The notes beneath the pieces were generated by a model. That model saw only the letters and a program-made list of their open reading frames with translations, ran no database searches and was not told the origin of the DNA. A DNA stretch of 64,000 bases from Notospermus geniculatus. Its lineage: Eukaryota; Nemertea; Pilidiophora; Heteronemertea; Lineidae. Below are positions 23,486 through 34,894 of the stretch, in pieces; within the stretch, counting starts at the first letter, position 1; each line of letters opens with the position of its first letter. The position numbers and the translations under genes were made by a program. Location of the stretch: positions 155,458 to 219,457 of the forward strand of contig NMRB01000016.1 of assembly GCA_002633025.1 (NCBI GenBank). The letters run 5' to 3'.

Positions 23486-25733
23486 ATGGTCTCTCTATCT
23501 GTCTTCTGTATGGAAACACTATATGGGGGACTCTAGAAAACGTTAGTTCAGAAAATTTAATGAAATCTTGCACCGTGTACTGCTGGCTGAAGCCACCAGC
23601 TCGTGCTCATGTCCACAGTTCTCACATCGCGCCCAATGAGTTTTGGTTCATCAGCTGTAGCCTACTATCGCAAAAAGATATCAATCATAATAGGCTACTC
23701 GTCGCCTATCTTCACACTTCACGAACTATTCATCTCTTGGTTACCTATCGTCTCCCCAAGTCCACATGCTGGCTTCCTTAGGACACCAGACGAATGATCA
23801 CAACCAAATAGTTCGTGACAAGTAACCAGGCAATTCCCCGTTGTCTCTGATCTCAGGACCAATTTATTCATTGTTATTCGCGCGGTAGTTATGTGTTTGA
23901 TATCCAACGCGGTAAAAACTCTCAATGGAATACCTTGTGGGCGATTTAAGCGCACTGTTCCACGACTAGAATAATACTTGTGATGGTAACCCAGCCCTGT
24001 AGATATTCTCTGTATCCCAAAACTAATTGTTCTCGTGTCTTCCACCATGCGCATTCTCACATCATGGTGGGATTATCACTCTCCCTGCCATTGATATCAC
24101 ACACAGTGTTGATTAAATCGGAGACAAGAAATCGATGCTGAATCGCTAGCAGGCCTTGACATAAAGCGTAATGATTTACCATTAACGGCCTGTGGTAAAG
24201 TGTGCCAGATACTCTTCCTCCCACCTCATTATATTCCATCAAAATCCTAACATATTGTTTCCACCCCCGCCATCTTGGATTGTACGGAGATTTCGCGCAT
24301 GCGCACTTAACTGGTAGGCAAACCAAAACATGTGATTCACCGCGAAATACATGTATGACTTTGCCTGCCAAATAGTCACTTCCCGGAGTCACTTGCATGC
24401 GCGCGTTTGCAAGAAATACCGTCAAAACCAAGATGAACGACGAATTTCGGTATAACAACTGTTGCTCTTGGTTCAATGAACAGAGTGTGTCCTGATTATT
24501 TGTGCGTGCAAGTGCCATGTACCATCTTGTCAAACATGGTGCCTGTTTCTTGCCAAGAGGTAAATGACTCATTTAGCGCTGATGACGGCCTCGTCAACCG
24601 CTTTAGTAGCAATTCTTCTAAACAGGAAGAAAAATCAATGAACACCTTTCGCCTGAGGGTGAATTTCAATTCGGTAACGCTTGATTACAAACAGAGTAAT
24701 TAGCACTCTTTTCGGCATTGAAATTAATCAACAGAGTTGGCTAATCAACCGAAGCCTAAATTGAAATGCAGTTATGCAACAAAGCAATAGGTAAATGATG
24801 ACTTCAATTTGGATTATAATTGGACGATCTACCCACTGAAAGCTCTTACGGGCTGATAGAAAGGGCTGTCCTAATTGACCCACTGATAAGAAAATGCTTT
24901 ATAGGTACACGGGTGACCTTATGGCGATCACCCTCACACGAAAATCCGACCAACAACCCCATAATGAAAATGAAATGGAAACGATGATTACTCCAAGTGA
25001 TTATGGTTGGTAGCCAACGTTGTTCGCTAATAGGTCGGACAAATCTACCCGGATTGAAATTCGATCGGACCGTATTTGCCAATATCCAGGCAGTTCGTGA
25101 GCCACTACGAACAGCGTCGATCTCCAAATGGTACTATGCTCGTCCCTACTATAGCTTTCATCATCTGATTTGGCGCTTTCTATCGTTTTGGGAAATTAGT
25201 CATGATGTACCGAGTTATAGTAGTATACTCGGTCTCATAAGGCGTGTACTGATCCGGGGTCCAACCCCTCTCATTCAGGATCAGTTCCACCTTCTGCTGG
25301 TGTTTGGTAAATCACCAGTTCCAAAAATGCATCTCTTTGTTACAGAACTGATTCATCTGATGCGGAACTTTAAAAAATCAACACTGTATTGGGTATCGAA
25401 TTCATCATGATTCCAAAAGTGGCTTCTTTGCAAGAAAAAACCCACGCCGTCTGCCGAAAACTGATTGATTTGCGGAGTTCGTGTCATCATCGACATTTTT
25501 GTGTCAGCGGCTTAATTGAAATGAATCCGTAAGCAATCTGACACGCGATGTGATCGAATTAAGATACAAGAACTGAAAGACAATGCTACAAATGACGAGT
25601 CTTATCGATACATGGCCAGGATGCGTAGTTTCCCCAACCAAAGGAATGAACAGTGAAGGAACATAGCGCAGACGGCTTCAAAAGTATTCGCAATTGCAGT
25701 TCCGTCGTTGACTTCTATCATCGCCCATCCCAA
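23486..25733. other. Intergenic with a promoter-like patch near 24269-24306
   Basis: A 171-codon frame on the minus strand (24572-24057) overlaps a GC-rich patch but shows no domain. CGCCATCTTGG (24268-24278) resembles a YY1 site. GCGCATGCGCAC (24295-24306) resembles an NRF1 site. No adjacent exon can be supported. Confidence 0.3.
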
Positions 25734-25735
25734 TA

Positions 25736-26129
25736 GTGAGGTTTCGCAAATCGGACGAAACACGATGTACGAAATACGAAATTGGACCTCACTTCCATGA
25801 CGTAATGTATTTCAGGACATGGTTGATGCCACAAATATCGCCTGCTGGAAGAGCGTCTTTTAGCGTATGACGTTAGACCGATAGAGTTACAGTGCATATT
25901 AAACTTTGAAATTTATCTTTCGTGTTGACTTCGTAGATATGAAGTGGAAATTTAAAAATTCAAGATGCACCATAACTCTCTCGGTCTTATACTGTACATG
26001 TATGATATGCTAAAAAGACGCACCGGCATCAGGGACATTTGTGGTAGCAACCATCTCCTGAAACACATTAGGTCCTGGAAATAAAGTTGAATTTCGTATT
26101 CGTGTTTCGTCAGATTTGCGAAACCTCGC
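25736..26129. mobile_element. TA-flanked foldback MITE of 394 bp with nested inverted repeat
   Basis: The terminal arms GTGAGGTTTCGCAAATC and GATTTGCGAAACCTCGC extend about 48 bases with few mismatches (GACGAAACACG, TACGAAATT). A second inverted pair lies inside: AGACCGATAGAGTTACAG against ATAACTCTCTCGGTCT. TA dinucleotides flank both ends, as expected of a Tc1/mariner-type target site. There is no coding capacity. Confidence 0.8.
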
Positions 26130-26853
26130 TAATAGCTATGGCACGATGAAACGGCAGGGAACCAGCCGACTTACGGATCTGCAGTTCCTCCAGATGCTTT
26201 GTGATGAAGAAATATGTATTTTGTTCATCAGTTAATGCAGACCATACGCCTTTGATTCAGTCGTATGTGGTCACTACAGGCACTTCCATTAAAAAACACT
26301 GTTTTACTCATATAAAATATTCTACTCAGCATTCAACTGCCAGCCAACTTCGGGGAAGCTGTTAGTGTAGGGGATGGCATGGGTTTCCAAGAGAAGTTTT
26401 TCTACATTTGAGTAGGTGTGCCTTTGGAAGTATACTCGGAATGAGAATTATATAAACATGTTCTTGAATTTCCCTCACGTTTTGATAGGAAGAGTGGGTA
26501 AAGTACTGATATCATCTGGTCTCTATGTTTCCCTGCCTTTTTGACGTTCGACTGAACACAAGTCACAAGTCTGAGACGTCTTTTTTCAAAGACCCGATGA
26601 AAGGCTTCTTCTTTACATGGACGTGATGCGTTTGGGAGATGATGGCTTGCCTTGAATGATATTCACCATTATATGGCTTAGTTTTTCACATGAAAACAAA
26701 CAAAAGCTTCTTCGGTTTTTCGTCTCTGAAGACAAATGGTCAAGTGGTTAATCAACTATTGCCGCAGAAAATAACGATGTCAAGGACTCATTCAATGAGC
26801 AAATGACGCTTCTGTGTACGACGAACTTGGTAGGTTCATGTAGTTAAAGATAA
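26130..26853. other. Intergenic, no gene seen
   Basis: No supported feature. Confidence 0.4.
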
Positions 26854-27002
26854 TAGGGAGTTTAAGAAATCAAACGATAAACGTTAACTTTACGACAACG
26901 TTATTTTTCAAACTGCGAATTCACCAGATTATTGCATTTTCAGTACAAAAAATAACGTTGTCGTAAAGTTAACGTTTATCGTTTGATTTCTTAAACTCCC
27001 TA
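26854..27002. mobile_element. Foldback with perfect 55-bp arms
   Basis: The arm TAGGGAGTTTAAGAAATC onward (26854-26908) is matched without mismatch by its reverse complement ending at 27002. About 39 bases separate the arms. TA occurs at both outer ends. The perfect arms indicate a young copy. No coding capacity. Confidence 0.92.
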
Positions 27003-27828
27003 ATTTAAGGCAACGTTGACAGTGAATCTTTTGGTTTGATGATACATCTGTGTTCTTTCTGCTTGGATACATCTTTGCAGCCATGCTTCGCNCTTCACCA
27101 TTAGGCATCCTGTCAGAGGCCTTATCAATATGTCTGTCGTATCAATCAGGTGCCTGATCAGAGTGGACGGTACAAGTCCATTTGACCTCACATCGATCCC
27201 GCTGACAGTTCCTGCTCAAGTCCCAACTCCTTGATTAATGTTATTGGCTCGACGGAGTCTTCTACTGAATCTGCAAGTCTTATCCTGCCCATCATTAGCG
27301 GATACATGATTAAAGAGGATGAGCGAGGTCATGAATTGTATAACAATACGCCAGGAACGTACCACCAGTTCTACAATCAGCCTAGCGTACGCTACGAGAT
27401 TTCTACACAATATCAGCAACCACTTGCCCAATAAGGCAACTAATCAAGTCCGGTTGTTGATTATTCCTCCTATTTATGACAAGTCATCTAGATTTACGGA
27501 CGTATACAAGATTATGTACGGTTGACATTGGTTTACGAGATGCCAGCACATCGGCTCGTCTTCACAGTGGTGTCCATTGGCGTAAAGAAGTCTATACTTC
27601 AGTGTCCGATTTAGCTTCAGAATAATGTCACTCTATGTATTTTATGACAACATTAGATCTGGTGATGCTTCTGGTAACCGAGAAAGAAGTCAAGTGCCTT
27701 TACAAAGTGTTTCGTCAGAATCCACTCAAAATGTTGCTTACGAAATGAAATATCGTACACGCATATACTGTTGCATCTGATTTAAAGGCTTCGTCTCTTA
27801 TGTGGGCTGGGATGTAGTTATTCTCATA
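27003..27828. other. Intergenic with a single N at 27092
   Basis: Short frames only. The N interrupts otherwise continuous sequence. I could not show a duplication on its two sides. Confidence 0.4.
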
Positions 27829-30122
27829 TTAATGTGCAGCATCTAATTTTGTCGGTTAACAGCATCAGTTAATATAATCCGCTCTGTGCAGACGAGCCGC
27901 TCAACAACACATGAAAGCAGGCGTTTCGTTCATATTTCACTTGTTGATAATCTAGATATGGCCACAGAACGAGTCTGAAGATAGGCAACCAGGCTCTATA
28001 CACCGGAAATGGGACTGCAAACCAGCGCCATCGAATGTTCTTACTGCGTCCCGACCTTTCGCTGTGTGATCCACCAGACTTTGTTCCTGCTATTTCGTTC
28101 TCTTAAGGGTGGGATGTAATTTCTGTGCGTTATCCTGCTGTCATTAAAAAAAGAAGGCAAATCTATTGGCTTTTTCACACATTAATCACCAATCGCTGAT
28201 GAGATGGTTAAACGGATGTAAAACACGCTCCATGACTCGCTGGTAGTGACAAGCGGACGGCAGGCTGGAACTGGCACTTAATGAACTGGAAAGAAATCAG
28301 AAAAACCGGCAGGGACAGGTCAATAACATCATGGAAGAATTGATATTACCGGGACAATGCCACAACAACAGGAAGTTTGTTATGTCCACCTGACTTATTT
28401 AATCAATATGGTGTTCTTGTTTCCGAGGCCGGCAGGATTACGGGTCTGTTGAGACTGATTTTCTATCATCATATCTATAGTTATAATCAGAGTTCTTGAT
28501 GAATTACAACGGTGATAATAACACCTATATGAGACAGATCAGCCTGGATGGGCGTGGTGAGGGGGATATCGGAACCGTATTAGACACGGATCGTACATCA
28601 TCGGATCAGTTCACCGTCTGGGCCGGATTTTATAGGCACCCGATAATGGATGGCGAGTTTTAGTGTTGACAGGCTCCAAGATGTCGCGATGTTATGACTC
28701 GTTTTCAAATGTCTATTGGAAAATACGTCATTTATAGCATTTTCTTTCAGTGAACCTGAAAGACATCCTTCTCATATTGAACAAGCAGACTAGTAAACAG
28801 TTCACTCTCGTCCTGCTGAAAATCTATAAGTCATCTAGTCATGGATACACTGGTAAAACATCTCAAGTTAGACCACACGCCCTTGTAAGAAACTGTGACG
28901 TCATCAGATACAGCGCCTCGATACACGTGACTGGCCGCGCTCATTTGAAAATTTCCCATTACGCAACCGCCTTTTTTTGCGTCTCATCATCGCACTCGTC
29001 CATAAAATCCCATTTTCCCAACGGATTACAGTCTTGTACATTTGTAGAATACTGAGAGAGTACATTTTACATGTCATGGTATGTTCACCTGCATTTTAGT
29101 TGAGTTACTTTCGCCTGTTTAAGAGAAGAAAGCGGAGAAGAAAGCGGGGAAGAAAGTCGGGCCGATTTGATGCTTGCCGCCTTGGGTGCCATAGGCCTAT
29201 AGGCCTAGGCCTACATGAACTATAGTGCTGTGTCATATTGAAAAACGGCAAATGCTACAACTGGTACGCTCTCTAATGACTGGGTGAGGCCTTGGCAAAA
29301 AGTTGGCCTCGAACTTTCTCGAACTTTCCACGAAAGTTATGTAAATCTGCTGCCCGGGATAAGTCATGTAAGCAAGTGTTCAATGATCATGGTTATCGGT
29401 TTCAAGGTCGGCGTAACGTCTACAAAACGCCAACCTCCTCCGTCAATAAAACCACAGATGCACCAGCATGACACCGCGCCCATCCCATGACGCCATTTCC
29501 ATATGAAACAATGTAGGCCCATATCGCGTGTCGTGGTCTGTATCACGGTGTGTGCAAGCCTCTTTGACAAGGGATAAAACGGCCCACCAGTTTTTTTGCC
29601 CATTGAAGACACATCAAATCGTCAAACAATGAAAACGACGAAGGTGAACCGAAACGAAGCTCACATAGGCCTATTTGACATGACTTTCTGGCCTGCTGAA
29701 TTCAAATCAAACGTTGAGAAAATCTTGCTGGTAGGCCTATTGGTGCACGCCCAGCCAGGCATGCAGGCACCGTGACTGAGCTGCCCGGCCGACATGGCCG
29801 AGGCTGACACTGCCCATGTTGTACACATTGGAGTAGGAAGCATCGTTTTGTTCATGCTGTGCTGTCTTGTACGTGATATTATCACTGACAATTTATGTTA
29901 GACACGCTCTGTACCAAAGTCTTGATTAAGTTTAGGTAGATATGATATCAGTATTTGGTACTAAGTATAAGTAGGCCTACATCATTTTGCTTTCAGTTTA
30001 CAAGTTTTTATTTTTCATTTCAGTCGGTGTATTTCGATGTTGTCGGTGTCCCCTGACTTTTTGGAGTGGGGTTGGACTGGACCCACGGATTAACAGCCAT
30101 GCATCCTAAGGGAGGCGGACTA
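27829..30122. repeat. Duplicated block B, copy 1
   Basis: Homologous in the same orientation to 30821 through about 33338. Homology begins at TTAATGTGCAGC and ends at the single N30123. This copy lacks the TTAA element of copy 2 (empty site TTAA at 27869-27872). It carries an internal block (29394-29557) in the opposite orientation. TAGGCCTA words are frequent. Frames shared by both copies (for example 28750-29055) keep their frame only through compensating indels, so coding is not supported. Confidence 0.9.
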
Positions 30123-30123
30123 N

Positions 30124-30820
30124 AATTAGGCGTCAAGGACAAGCTGATCATGGTTCGTTGCCAAAACCTACACTCTTTCAAAAATATTGTCCAGCACAAT
30201 GCTTTTGTACACCCGGTGCGTCCGTGCGCATAGGCCTATTTTAATGACAATAAGGAGGTTACTTTAATAGCCCGCGTATTTCGAAAAGCGTAGGCGTGTT
30301 TAGGCCAAAATATGAAAATTTTGGGAAGACTTTTCTCGTCCATCAGGCATCGCACTTCAGTGGTTTCTTTTCATTTGGCAGCAGTATATTTGTGCGCAGG
30401 GCGCGACGTTGAGATTTTTTCACTATTCAACAGGATTCGGGAGATATTCAAAAAGTTCATTTTTGACCAATTTTTGGCACAAATTACATAATTATCATTA
30501 CTAAGAATTAGAATTTGCAAATTATCTCAACGTCGGCACCTGCACATATGTATTCCCCAACATTTTGTGGTAAAACGCCAGGTCCCAGTCGCCTTGTTGC
30601 CGAGAAATCTATGACGAAAAAGTCAAATGGGGGGTCTCATTGTTTGCTTAATTAGCTGATTAATGAAAGATGAAAGCACATCGTTTACAATTCAGATGGG
30701 TAGAACAAGAGTAGCAATTTCATAGAAATTCATGAAATCGATGCTACCTTTTTGCTTGAAGAAAATATGAATTGTTTTCAGTCGCCATTTGCAGTGCGCT
30801 TCCTTATGGCTACCGCCCCC
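30124..30820. other. Unique segment abutting the TTAA where block B copy 2 begins
   Basis: Its right end, GGCTACCGCCCCC, directly abuts TTAA (30821-30824), exactly where homology to copy 1 starts. The left end is cut by N30123. It could be a third TTAA-inserted element or simply different flanking DNA. No protein is recognised. Confidence 0.4.
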
Positions 30821-33338
30821 TTAATGTGCAGCATCTAATTTTGTAGGTTAACAGCATCAGTTAAAGATAATGTATCACGGATATTTTCGCGGGCCACGAA
30901 ATTCATTGTTTATTTACATTTTGTTTGTTTATGTCCAGGATTTCTTTGTCTTATGAGTAACTTGTTGGTGGCATGCCCCTCTAGAAATTCTGTTGATTCC
31001 AAAAGTATTCATTTTGGTGGGTTGGCATGTCCCAAAAGTCCAAAATAACATAATGTAAACATCCATGTTTACAAACATTGAATGTAAACAATGAAGTCGT
31101 GATATATTATCTTTAATATAATCCGCTCTGTGCAGACGAGTCGCTCAACAACACATGAAAGCAGGCGTTTCGTTCATATATCACTTGTTGATAATCTAGA
31201 TATGGCCAAAGAACGAGTCTGAAGATAGGCGACCAGGCTCTATACACCGGAAATGGGACTGCAAACCAGCGCCATCGAATGTTCTTACTGCGTTCCGACC
31301 TTTCGCTATGTGATCCACCAGACATTGTTCGTGCTATTTCCTTCTCTTAAGGGTGGGATGTAATTTCTGTGCGTTATCCTGCTGTCATTAAAAAAAGAAG
31401 GCAAATCTATTGGCTTTTTCACACATTAATCACCAATCGCTGATGAGATGGTTAAACGGATGTAAAACACGCTCCATGACTCGCTGGTAGTGACAAGCGG
31501 ACGGCAGGCTGGAACTGGCACTTAATGAACTGGAAAGAAATCAGAAAAACCGGCAGGGACAGGTCAATAACATCATGGAAGAATTGATATTACCGGGACA
31601 ATGCCACAACAACAGGAAGTTTGTTATGTCCACCCGACTTATTTAATCAATATGGTGTTCTTAGTTTCCGAGGCTGGTAGGATTACGGGTCTGTTGAGAC
31701 TGATTTTCTATCATCATATCTATAGTTATAATCAGAGTTGCTGATGAATTACAATGGTGATAATAACACCTATATGAGACAGATCAGCCTGGATGGGCGT
31801 GGTGAGGGGGATATCGGAACCGTATTAGACACGGATCGTACATCATCGGATCAGTTCACCGTCTGGGCCGGATTTTATAGGCACCCGATAATGGATGACG
31901 AGTTTTAGTGTTGACAGGCTCCAAGATGTCGCGATGTTATGACTCGTTTTCAAATGTCTATTGGAAAATACGTCATTTTTATAGCATTTCTTTCAGTGAA
32001 CCTGAAAGACATCCTTCTCATATCGAACAATCAGACTAGTAAACAGTTCACTCTCGTCCTGCTGAAAATCTACACTGGTAAAACATCCCAAGTTAGACCA
32101 CACGCCCTTGTAAGAAACTGTGACGTCATCAGATACAGCGTCTCGATACACGTGACTGGCCGCGCTCATTTGAAAATTTCCCATTACGCAACCGCCTTTT
32201 TTGCTCCTCATCATCGCACTCGCCCACATAAAATCCCATATTTTCCCAACGGATTACAGTCTTGTGCATTTGTAGAATACTGATAGAGAGTAGCCTACAT
32301 TTTCCATGTCATGGTATGTTCACTTCACCTGCATTTTAGTTGAGTTACTTTCGCCTGTTTAAGAGAAGAAAGCGGGGAAGAAAGTCGGGCCGATTTGATG
32401 CTTGCCGCCCTGCGTCCTCGTTGTGTGCCATACATGCATAGCATGATAGGCCTACATGTGCTTGTGCTATGTCATATTGAAAAACGGCAAATGCTACAAC
32501 TGGTACGCACTCTAATGACTGGGTGAGGCCTTGGCAAAAAGTTGGTCTCGAACTTTTCACGAACGTTATGTAAATCTGCCCGGGATAAGTGTTCATCAAT
32601 GATCATGGTTGCACACATCGCGTGTCGTGGTCTGTATCACGGTATGGGCCTACATTGTTTCATATGCAAATGGCGTCATGGGATGGGCGCAGTGTCATGC
32701 TGGTGCATAGGCCTACTGTGGTTTTATTGACGGAGCAGGCTTGCGTTTTGTAGACGTTACGCCGACTTTGAAACCGATAAGCCTCTTTGACAAGGGATAA
32801 AACGGCTCACCAATTTTTTGCCCATTGAAGACGCATCAAATCGTCACAACAATGAAAACGACGAAGGTGAACCGAAACGAAGCTCACATAGGCCTATTTG
32901 ACATGACTTTCTGGCCTGGTGAATTCAAATCAAACGTTGAGAAAATCTTGCTGGTATTGGTGGACGCCCAGCCAGGCATGCAGGCACCGTGACTGAGCTG
33001 CCCGGCCGACATGGCCGAGGCTGACACTGCCCATGTTGTACACATTGGAGTAGGAAGCATCGTTTTGTTCATGCTGTGCTGTCGTGTACGTGATATTATC
33101 ACTGACAATTTATGTTAGACACGCTCTGTACCAAAATCTTGATTAAGTTTAGGTAGATGATGTCAGTATTTGGTACTAAGTATAAGTAGGCCTACATCAT
33201 TTTGCTTTCAGTTTACAAGTTTTTATTTTTTATTTCAGTCGGTGTATTTCGATGTTGTCGGTGTCCCCTGACTTTTTGGAGTGGGGTTGGACTGGACCCA
33301 CGGATTAACAGCCATGCATCCTAATTGAAGCGGACTAG
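30821..33338. repeat. Duplicated block B, copy 2
   Basis: Second copy of 27829-30122. It has an insertion at 30865-31112 and an inverted block at 32609-32779, plus substitutions and small indels throughout. Homology fades after GCATCCTAA near 33324. Copy 1 stops at GGACTA before its N. Confidence 0.9.
30865..31112. mobile_element. TTAA-flanked MITE of 248 bp (piggyBac-like target), empty site known
   Basis: TTAA lies at 30861-30864 and 31113-31116. The ends AGATAATGTATCACG and CGTGATATATTATCT are inverted with 14 of 15 matches. The interior is AT-rich with GTTTACA words and no coding frame. The paralogous block has a single TTAA at 27869-27872 and no element. That gives the exact insertion footprint. 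TTAA duplication is the hallmark of piggyBac-type transposition. Confidence 0.9.
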
Positions 33339-34636
33339 AGGGTGAAGCAAAATTCACATACAGCATTTTCAAGATTGTCGACGTGGTGAGGTGAATCAAA
33401 CCGACCAATAGTTGTTACCTTTCTGAGTCTGGTGACTGAACTTGACTTGTGATAAAGGTACAACAGATAGACAAGGTTCTGAAGAAAAGTCCTCACTGAA
33501 GACATGGAAACTGGTAGGACGATTAAATTTACCTACTTTCGCCCTGAGGCCTTCCCACTTGTAGTGTAACCCCTTGGGGGAAAACAGTTAGATAGATAGA
33601 TACAATGTAGATATTTTGAAGCTTCATTAAACAGCCAGTTGGCCAGATGGGCCGAGCAGTGGTGTGATGATAGGCCCATGTGAAGTCACAGTATGTAGGC
33701 CCAGATGTAGCCACAATTCATCCCCAAATATCTGAAGCTACCATCAATAGACCCTGATGTAGCCAATCAATAGGCCCTGTGTGCCTCGATCTAAACTCAG
33801 CATTACAGCCATTTCACTCTGAAGTTTGTAGTACATACATGTATTGTATAGTGGTATTTGTTTTTTAACATCCTTCTAAGGAGACCAACAGACTTACAGA
33901 GTCTAGCCTACTGTAAGATACATGTATCAGTACAGTGGCTAACAGGTCTGTCATGTTGAGTCACAGTGACTCCAATAGTCCAAAATCAAGATTGGTTGAT
34001 GAAAAAAAAATGTGGTTGATGGAAAAAACAACGTCACACATACTTTTTCTGATTCCTGTTGAGTCCTTAGAAGGAACCACATGGTACTGATTGGTTAGTA
34101 GGTTCAACTGGAGCTGCCTGCGGGCGAAGATAAGGGAGTTGCCGTTATTTTGGAAGAAGACTGGAAAAATACTGCACACTGGTGGAGAGTTTCATTTATT
34201 ATATTACCTTCCCATTGCTATGGAGTGGGAATGTCCAAACGCAACCCAATCTCTTCTTCATTTCATGCATCTCCAAGGTGCTTTTGCTTTTCAGCTGCAA
34301 CTCAACTCAATTACAGCGTCGCATTCTTGCTACCAAATTCGTGATTTATTTGTAATTCGCACATGCCATTCCATCGTGTAGCGCAGCAGCATCAGCAATC
34401 TGAAATACTTTCTCTTCGATAGCTTCTCTGACCCATCCTTAACTTTTCGGCAGAATACGATCACAAGTATGTACCTTGGCCAACAAATCCAAATTAGTAC
34501 GGTATTCCTAGCCTAGCCACTCAGAAAAGGGCAGCATCCCTTTGTCTTTCACGAATCCTTCAAAAATCGTGGTCGTTTTTCCCTCTCTGTGGAAATTTCT
34601 GCGGTTCGGAATGTTGTTTTTTGGCGAACTTTTGGA
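33339..34636. other. Intergenic; SINE-like fragment at about 33525-33720
   Basis: A stretch with CCCCTTGGGGGAAAAC and a TAGATAGATAGATA tail (about 33589-33602) resembles the 3' end of a SINE. The element's limits are not clear. No gene is recognised before the candidate exon at 34709. Confidence 0.3.
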
Positions 34637-34708
34637 ATGCGCTTGTCCTCTATGCAAGAGACAGAAGTTTTTTTGAACTCACATCATCCAGGACAATACG
34701 TTGATCAC

Positions 34709-34894
34709 ATGACCGACAAGGAAGAAATTGAAGGTGATACAGTCGCTGCAGCAAGCTATAGGTCGCACGTCCAATCACCGATGAATGTACCATCGCTAAA
34801 TGACCTACAACCTAGAGTGAGGACGGATGGAGATGAGTCTGAAGCCACCCCTTGGAAACAGTATTTCATCATAATATCGGGCGCAATTGTCACG
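34709..34894 (+). CDS. Candidate first coding exon of a multi-pass membrane protein (partial)
   Basis: Seen: 62 codons from ATG (MTDKEEIEGD) through an acidic hydrophilic stretch with a PWKQ motif. It then enters a hydrophobic helix (YFIIISGAIVT) and ends exactly at GTCACG|GTAAGT, a consensus donor in phase 0. Two upstream in-frame ATGs (34637, 34652) could extend it. Known: many sugar and organic-solute transporters of the major facilitator family have a cytosolic N-terminus of this kind just before TM1. Inference: possibly an SLC2/Tret1-like transporter. No second exon was found in the following sequence, part of which is a gap or duplicated block. It could be a chance frame or an orphaned exon. 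Confidence 0.4.

Noticed and set aside
24057-24572. 171-codon minus-strand frame
   Set aside because: Longest frame in the middle of the window, but no domain, no splice context and mixed composition. Kept only as a note beside the promoter-like patch.
28750-29055. 101-codon frame with a counterpart at 31939-32283
   Set aside because: The two copies keep the frame only through several compensating indels and differ in sequence where it matters. Not under coding constraint.
29661-29891. 76-codon minus-strand frame present in both block B copies
   Set aside because: Conserved only because the blocks are near-identical. No domain recognised.
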